9,708 nucleotides of DNA from assembly GCA_016218185.1 (NCBI GenBank), contig JACREP010000008.1:1-9708 (forward strand), written 5' to 3'. Made by a program: the position numbers and the translations under genes. Of this stretch, positions 6,716-9,708 are shown piece after piece. The stretch is from Candidatus Gottesmanbacteria bacterium (GTDB taxonomy: Bacteria > Patescibacteriota > Microgenomatia > UBA10105 > UBA927). Position 1 is the first letter of the stretch; each line of letters starts with the position of its first letter. Under the pieces are notes generated by a model. That model was given only the letters and a program-made list of their open reading frames with translations, searched no databases and had not been told where the DNA came from.

Positions 6716-9708
6716 CTATTTTTGATCAACCACCTGCTCGACGGTAAATATCGGGCGGTTGGGCGTTACCGGGAGAAGCGGCTTTTCCTCTGCTTTCTGC
6801 TCTTTTTTCTTTATTCTCTGCTCTTCCAGCTCCTGCGGCTTGGTGGTGGCCAGGCTATGTTCATCGGGCGAGGCAATCACGCGGATGGCGGCGTGGGCCG
6901 GGCCGGCGAAAAACAACCCTTCGCCTATGTCTGCGGACAAAAGCAGGTGTTTTTCTCCCTCTGAGAGATAGAAGATTTCCGCGACCCGGTCAATAGCCGC
7001 AGAGGACTGTTTGAGAAGAATTTGGAGACTGCTGTTTTGGATGATGGCGCGGCCCAATTCCACAGACAGGAAGTCCTCCACGTCTTGCGTGATGGTGGTC
7101 AGGCCCAGGTAATATTTGCGGCTTCTCTTGGCAATGGAATTAAGAAACGTTGCCGAATCCGGATACTTCATCATGTACCATGCTTCGTCCACCACGAGCA
7201 TCCTGCGGCGGATGTCTCGGCGGATTTTGGTCCAGATGAAGTCAAGGATCAGGTACATGGCGATGGGCCGCAGCTCTTCTTCCAGATCGCGGATGGAAAA
7301 AACCGTCAGGGGGTTTCTGATTTCAACGTTGGTAGCCGCATCAAAAATGCCCACCAGGCTCCCCTTGACGAATTTTTCTATGCGGTCCGCCAGGCCCCGC
7401 GCCGCCTCCTCCTCCATGCCGATCAAGGACTTATACAGATCTTCCATAAGCGGCGGTTCGCGGTTTTGGGTGGCAGGGTCAGGGGTGATGCCCTTTTGCC
7501 GATACGTCAAAATGAGTGCGCGGTCCAGCATTGCATCCTCCGTGGGGGTAAGTTTGCCCATGACCACACGGAAAAAGCCGTGGAGCGAGAGGATTTTACC
7601 ATTGAGCTCACTCTCTGTTTCTCCGGCCCGGGATCGCAGGAGCGCAAGATCAAACGGGTTAATTTTTGTTTCCGCGCCGAAGTGGAAGCGGATGTATTCG
7701 CCGCCCAGGGCATGGGTGAGGGCTTCGTACTCGTTTTCCGGGTCGATGACAATCACTTCGGTATCAAACATGAGACTTCGCATGATTTCCAATTTGACCA
7801 GGTAGCTTTTGCCGGATCCGGAATTATGGACAAAAAGGCCGCCGTGTCCCGCGAGGAACACATGGTCGTCTACCGTCAGGTCGTAGACGTAGTGTTCATT
7901 ATGTTTGATTTTTTCCTTGCGAACGATCGGATCCCAAAAAAGATCCGCGCTTGCAAGCTCTTTGAGGGAGGCAAGCATTCGTTTCGCGTGTCGAAGCTTG
8001 AGCTGGAGCGAACGGTAGCGCTTTTTGAGTGTCATCACTGCGTCATAGAGGGTTAGGTACGCGGTGTCTCCCTGGTTGCGTGCTTCCAAAACGATGCTCG
8101 CCCAAAGGCTTTTATTGTGTCCAAGCAGAGACACGCCGGTTTCTTTGTAGGTTTCATAGAGAATCCTTTTTACGTCGGGAAGATCAACGGTCTCACCAGA
8201 GATAGTTTTATAAGCTCGAAGCACATTGATCGTGCCGGGGACAACGGCACGCGTTTTCATGAGTTGCCACGAATGCCCCAATTCACGCCAAAGAAGTCTA
8301 TTGAAGTGTCGCTTACTTCCGCGGGCAATAATTGTTTCAAGAGAAGGAAGCCTAGTTAAAAACGCAATATCCCGTCGGATGGCCTGAAGCTTGTTGATCC
8401 GCGCTTCAACAGCTATGATAATGTGGGTGAGTTCCTCGCGGGACGGAGAGAAAACACCCCGTTTGAGCGGAGAAAAGTTAGCGGGCGCGGCCACACCGTC
8501 GCCCCGGTACAGCATGGCGTAGAGTTTTGCCAGGACAGGAGAAAGTGTGGGAATGGTGTCAACGTTGGTGCTTCCCCTTTTTTCTCGGAGCTTGTCTAAC
8601 TTTTGATTTTTTGTCTTCGTGAGAAAGCCGATGTGTTGTGCAAAAGATTCCACGTTTTTAGCTCCGGAGATGCCAAGTTCCCAGTATGTTCCGGGCGGAC
8701 CTTGTGCATTGGTGGCACGTTTATATTTCTCCCGTATTCGGCTCACGATGCCAAAGCGCAGGAGAAGATACGCAATATCGCTGATGAGTTTTGACGATTT
8801 TGACGTGCAGGAAACCTCTTTGGAAGACACTGTGCCATCGCCTTCATAATACGCGCGCAGATATGCCGCGACCTGGCCGTTGGTTGCGGTGAAAAGCATC
8901 GGTGGGACGCGTTTTGCTCCCGACGAGCCACCGGCGCCGAGGGTGACAAAGAGTTTTGCCCACACATTGGGGCCAATAGTATACCCCCTGATGCGGCTTG
9001 AACCGGAAGCGCGTCGCGGTGTCGTTGTTGCCCCCACGAGAGTTGCGCTGGAGGAGATTACAGCGAGCACGTCCTTGTTGATATTGTAAATCGCCAACAC
9101 CGACGGGTTTATCAGCCCTTCGCTCGTGGCAAGTCCTAAAAGCGTTAAGAGGGGGGCATCCAACGTGAGGACGTTGGGAAGGTGATCAGGCCAGGAAGAC
9201 ACGAGCTTTTTTGGGAAAATAATTTGTGGAACCCGTGTTGGTTCGGGGAGTTGACGCGGAACAGGCATCGCCTCGCCGATAGCAACGTCTTGGCCCCGGA
9301 CTGCCCCAATAGTGCCGTTTTTTATGGTAACGAGGCAGTGATCCGCGGTGACCGTGATAGCCCTTCCGCTCTTGGTGGTTATCCTGTAGAGATTTTCCCT
9401 TGGAGAGAAAGACTTGCGTGCGGCAAGCGACACCCTGCTCCACCCGCCCTTCAAGGTGCTTCCAAAAGAAAACACCTCAAGGTTGGGGTTGGTTACCCCT
9501 TCTAGATCGTCATCTTTGTGGGTGATACCATGGTTTTGGATGAGAGTTTCTACCACGTCACCGATCTTTTCTAAGCGCTCGACGCCGTCCTGACGGACGA
9601 GCACCGGCTCCCAAGAGGCTAATGATTTACCAAATACAACCATGTTTGCGTTCTCTAAAGTGAACCGGTCGAAAATGACCAGGCTGTCATTGTGTTCGTT
9701 GAGCCCGT
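6716..9708 (-). CDS. VirB4/TraC-like type IV secretion ATPase interrupted by an intein, 5' end beyond window
   Basis: VirB4-family ATPases power type IV secretion and conjugation at the inner membrane. The frame stays open to the right edge: upstream of the internal ATG at 9643 it reads LNEHNDSLVIFDRFTLENAN, the conserved VirB4 stretch just before the P-loop, so that ATG is not the real start. Counting from that Met as 1, the host sequence VVFGK is interrupted at residue 7 by an intein (7-607) and resumes as SGSGKSYLVKLE (608-619). Splicing would restore the Walker A motif GKSGSGKS. Further motifs are VIVIDPENEYEAL (630-642), INPFDL (661-666), Walker B MLVVDEAW (815-822) and TTITQDVEDFLS (849-860). 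The C-terminal tail (935-955) is Lys/Glu-rich. The N-terminal domain lies outside the window. It is followed after 3 bp by the transglycosylase gene, supporting one operon. Unspliced protein should lack ATPase activity because the P-loop is split. Confidence 0.93.
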   Translation of the reverse strand, partial: GLNEHNDSLVIFDRFTLENANMVVFGKSLASWEPVLVRQDGVERLEKIGDVVETLIQNHGITHKDDDLEGVTNPNLEVFSFGSTLKGGWSRVSLAARKSFSPRENLYRITTKSGRAITVTADHCLVTIKNGTIGAVRGQDVAIGEAMPVPRQLPEPTRVPQIIFPKKLVSSWPDHLPNVLTLDAPLLTLLGLATSEGLINPSVLAIYNINKDVLAVISSSATLVGATTTPRRASGSSRIRGYTIGPNVWAKLFVTLGAGGSSGAKRVPPMLFTATNGQVAAYLRAYYEGDGTVSSKEVSCTSKSSKLISDIAYLLLRFGIVSRIREKYKRATNAQGPPGTYWELGISGAKNVESFAQHIGFLTKTKNQKLDKLREKRGSTNVDTIPTLSPVLAKLYAMLYRGDGVAAPANFSPLKRGVFSPSREELTHIIIAVEARINKLQAIRRDIAFLTRLPSLETIIARGSKRHFNRLLWRELGHSWQLMKTRAVVPGTINVLRAYKTISGETVDLPDVKRILYETYKETGVSLLGHNKSLWASIVLEARNQGDTAYLTLYDAVMTLKKRYRSLQLKLRHAKRMLASLKELASADLFWDPIVRKEKIKHNEHYVYDLTVDDHVFLAGHGGLFVHNSGSGKSYLVKLEIMRSLMFDTEVIVIDPENEYEALTHALGGEYIRFHFGAETKINPFDLALLRSRAGETESELNGKILSLHGFFRVVMGKLTPTEDAMLDRALILTYRQKGITPDPATQNREPPLMEDLYKSLIGMEEEAARGLADRIEKFVKGSLVGIFDAATNVEIRNPLTVFSIRDLEEELRPIAMYLILDFIWTKIRRDIRRRMLVVDEAWYMMKYPDSATFLNSIAKRSRKYYLGLTTITQDVEDFLSVELGRAIIQNSSLQILLKQSSAAIDRVAEIFYLSEGEKHLLLSADIGEGLFFAGPAHAAIRVIASPDEHSLATTKPQELEEQRIKKKEQKAEEKPLLPVTPNRPIFTVEQVVDQK
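7823..9625 (-). mobile_element. Intein with LAGLIDADG-type homing endonuclease in the VirB4 P-loop
   Basis: A 601-residue in-frame insertion with all main intein blocks (numbering from Met 9643). Block A: SLASWEPVLVRQDG (7-20), with Ser rather than Cys at intein position 1. Block B: TADHCLVT (99-106) with the T-x-x-H pattern. C-terminal blocks: HYVYDLTVDDHVFLAGHGG (584-602) and the end FVHN (604-607), followed by Ser608 as the +1 residue. The central endonuclease has LAGLIDADG-like motifs LLGLATSEG (168-176, acid E175) and YLRAYYEGDG (261-270, acid D269), both keeping the acidic residue, so it may be active. A third similar motif, LYAMLYRGDG, lies at 374-383. Residues about 391-568 form an extra, mostly helical and basic module with a possible helix-turn-helix (LLWRELGHSWQLMKTR) and a coiled-coil-like end. 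The product should excise itself, restoring the ATPase, while the endonuclease targets empty copies of the site. Confidence 0.92.

Noticed and set aside
7022..8056. Plus-strand open frame of 344 codons opposite the VirB4-like gene
   Set aside because: It mirrors conserved ATPase codons on the other strand; its His/Phe-rich translation matches nothing and has no credible start signal.
7823..9625. The insertion as a group I/II intron or transposon
   Set aside because: It is fully in frame with protein-splicing motifs at both ends, and there are no terminal inverted repeats, target duplications or transposase motifs.
9641..9643. ATG at 9643 as the start of a 975-aa protein
   Set aside because: The frame continues upstream to the window edge with conserved VirB4 sequence (SLVIFDRFTLENAN), so this Met is internal.

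Overview
The window looks like the replication-origin region of a small-genome bacterium, most likely a Patescibacteria/CPR member (Parcubacteria-type is my best guess, not proven). The layout yidC-yidD-rnpA-rpmH <-> dnaA-dnaN is the classic bacterial origin arrangement. Clusters of DnaA boxes lie on both sides of dnaA. The suggestion of CPR rests on the compact genes, the short YidC without a large periplasmic domain, starts without clear Shine-Dalgarno sequences, and a VirB4-type ATPase operon with a membrane-anchored lytic transglycosylase.

Left part (1-1453, minus strand): a tight operon of rpmH (45 aa), rnpA, yidD and yidC, with gaps of 1 nt, a 4-nt overlap and 5 nt. yidC runs off the left edge. 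A good sigma70-like promoter sits so close to rpmH that its mRNA would be almost leaderless. Middle (1454-4264, plus strand): dnaA, then a 199-bp intergenic region with DnaA boxes in one orientation, a terminator-like hairpin and a consensus-like promoter, then dnaN.

Right part (4269-9708, minus strand): three genes transcribed toward the origin. In transcription order they are a VirB4/TraC-like ATPase (5' end outside the window), a 681-aa protein that joins a large cytoplasmic region to an extracytoplasmic lytic-transglycosylase-like domain, and a small signal-anchored protein of unknown function. Together they look like the motor, cell-wall-opening and envelope parts of a type IV secretion or conjugation-like machine.

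The most striking element is a 601-residue intein inside the Walker A loop of the VirB4 ATPase. It has Ser at position 1, a C-terminal His-Asn, a Ser +1 residue, a LAGLIDADG-type endonuclease with its acidic residues retained, and an extra helical module of about 180 residues. No tRNA, rRNA, CRISPR array or insertion sequence is visible, and no gene-free stretch exceeds 200 bp.
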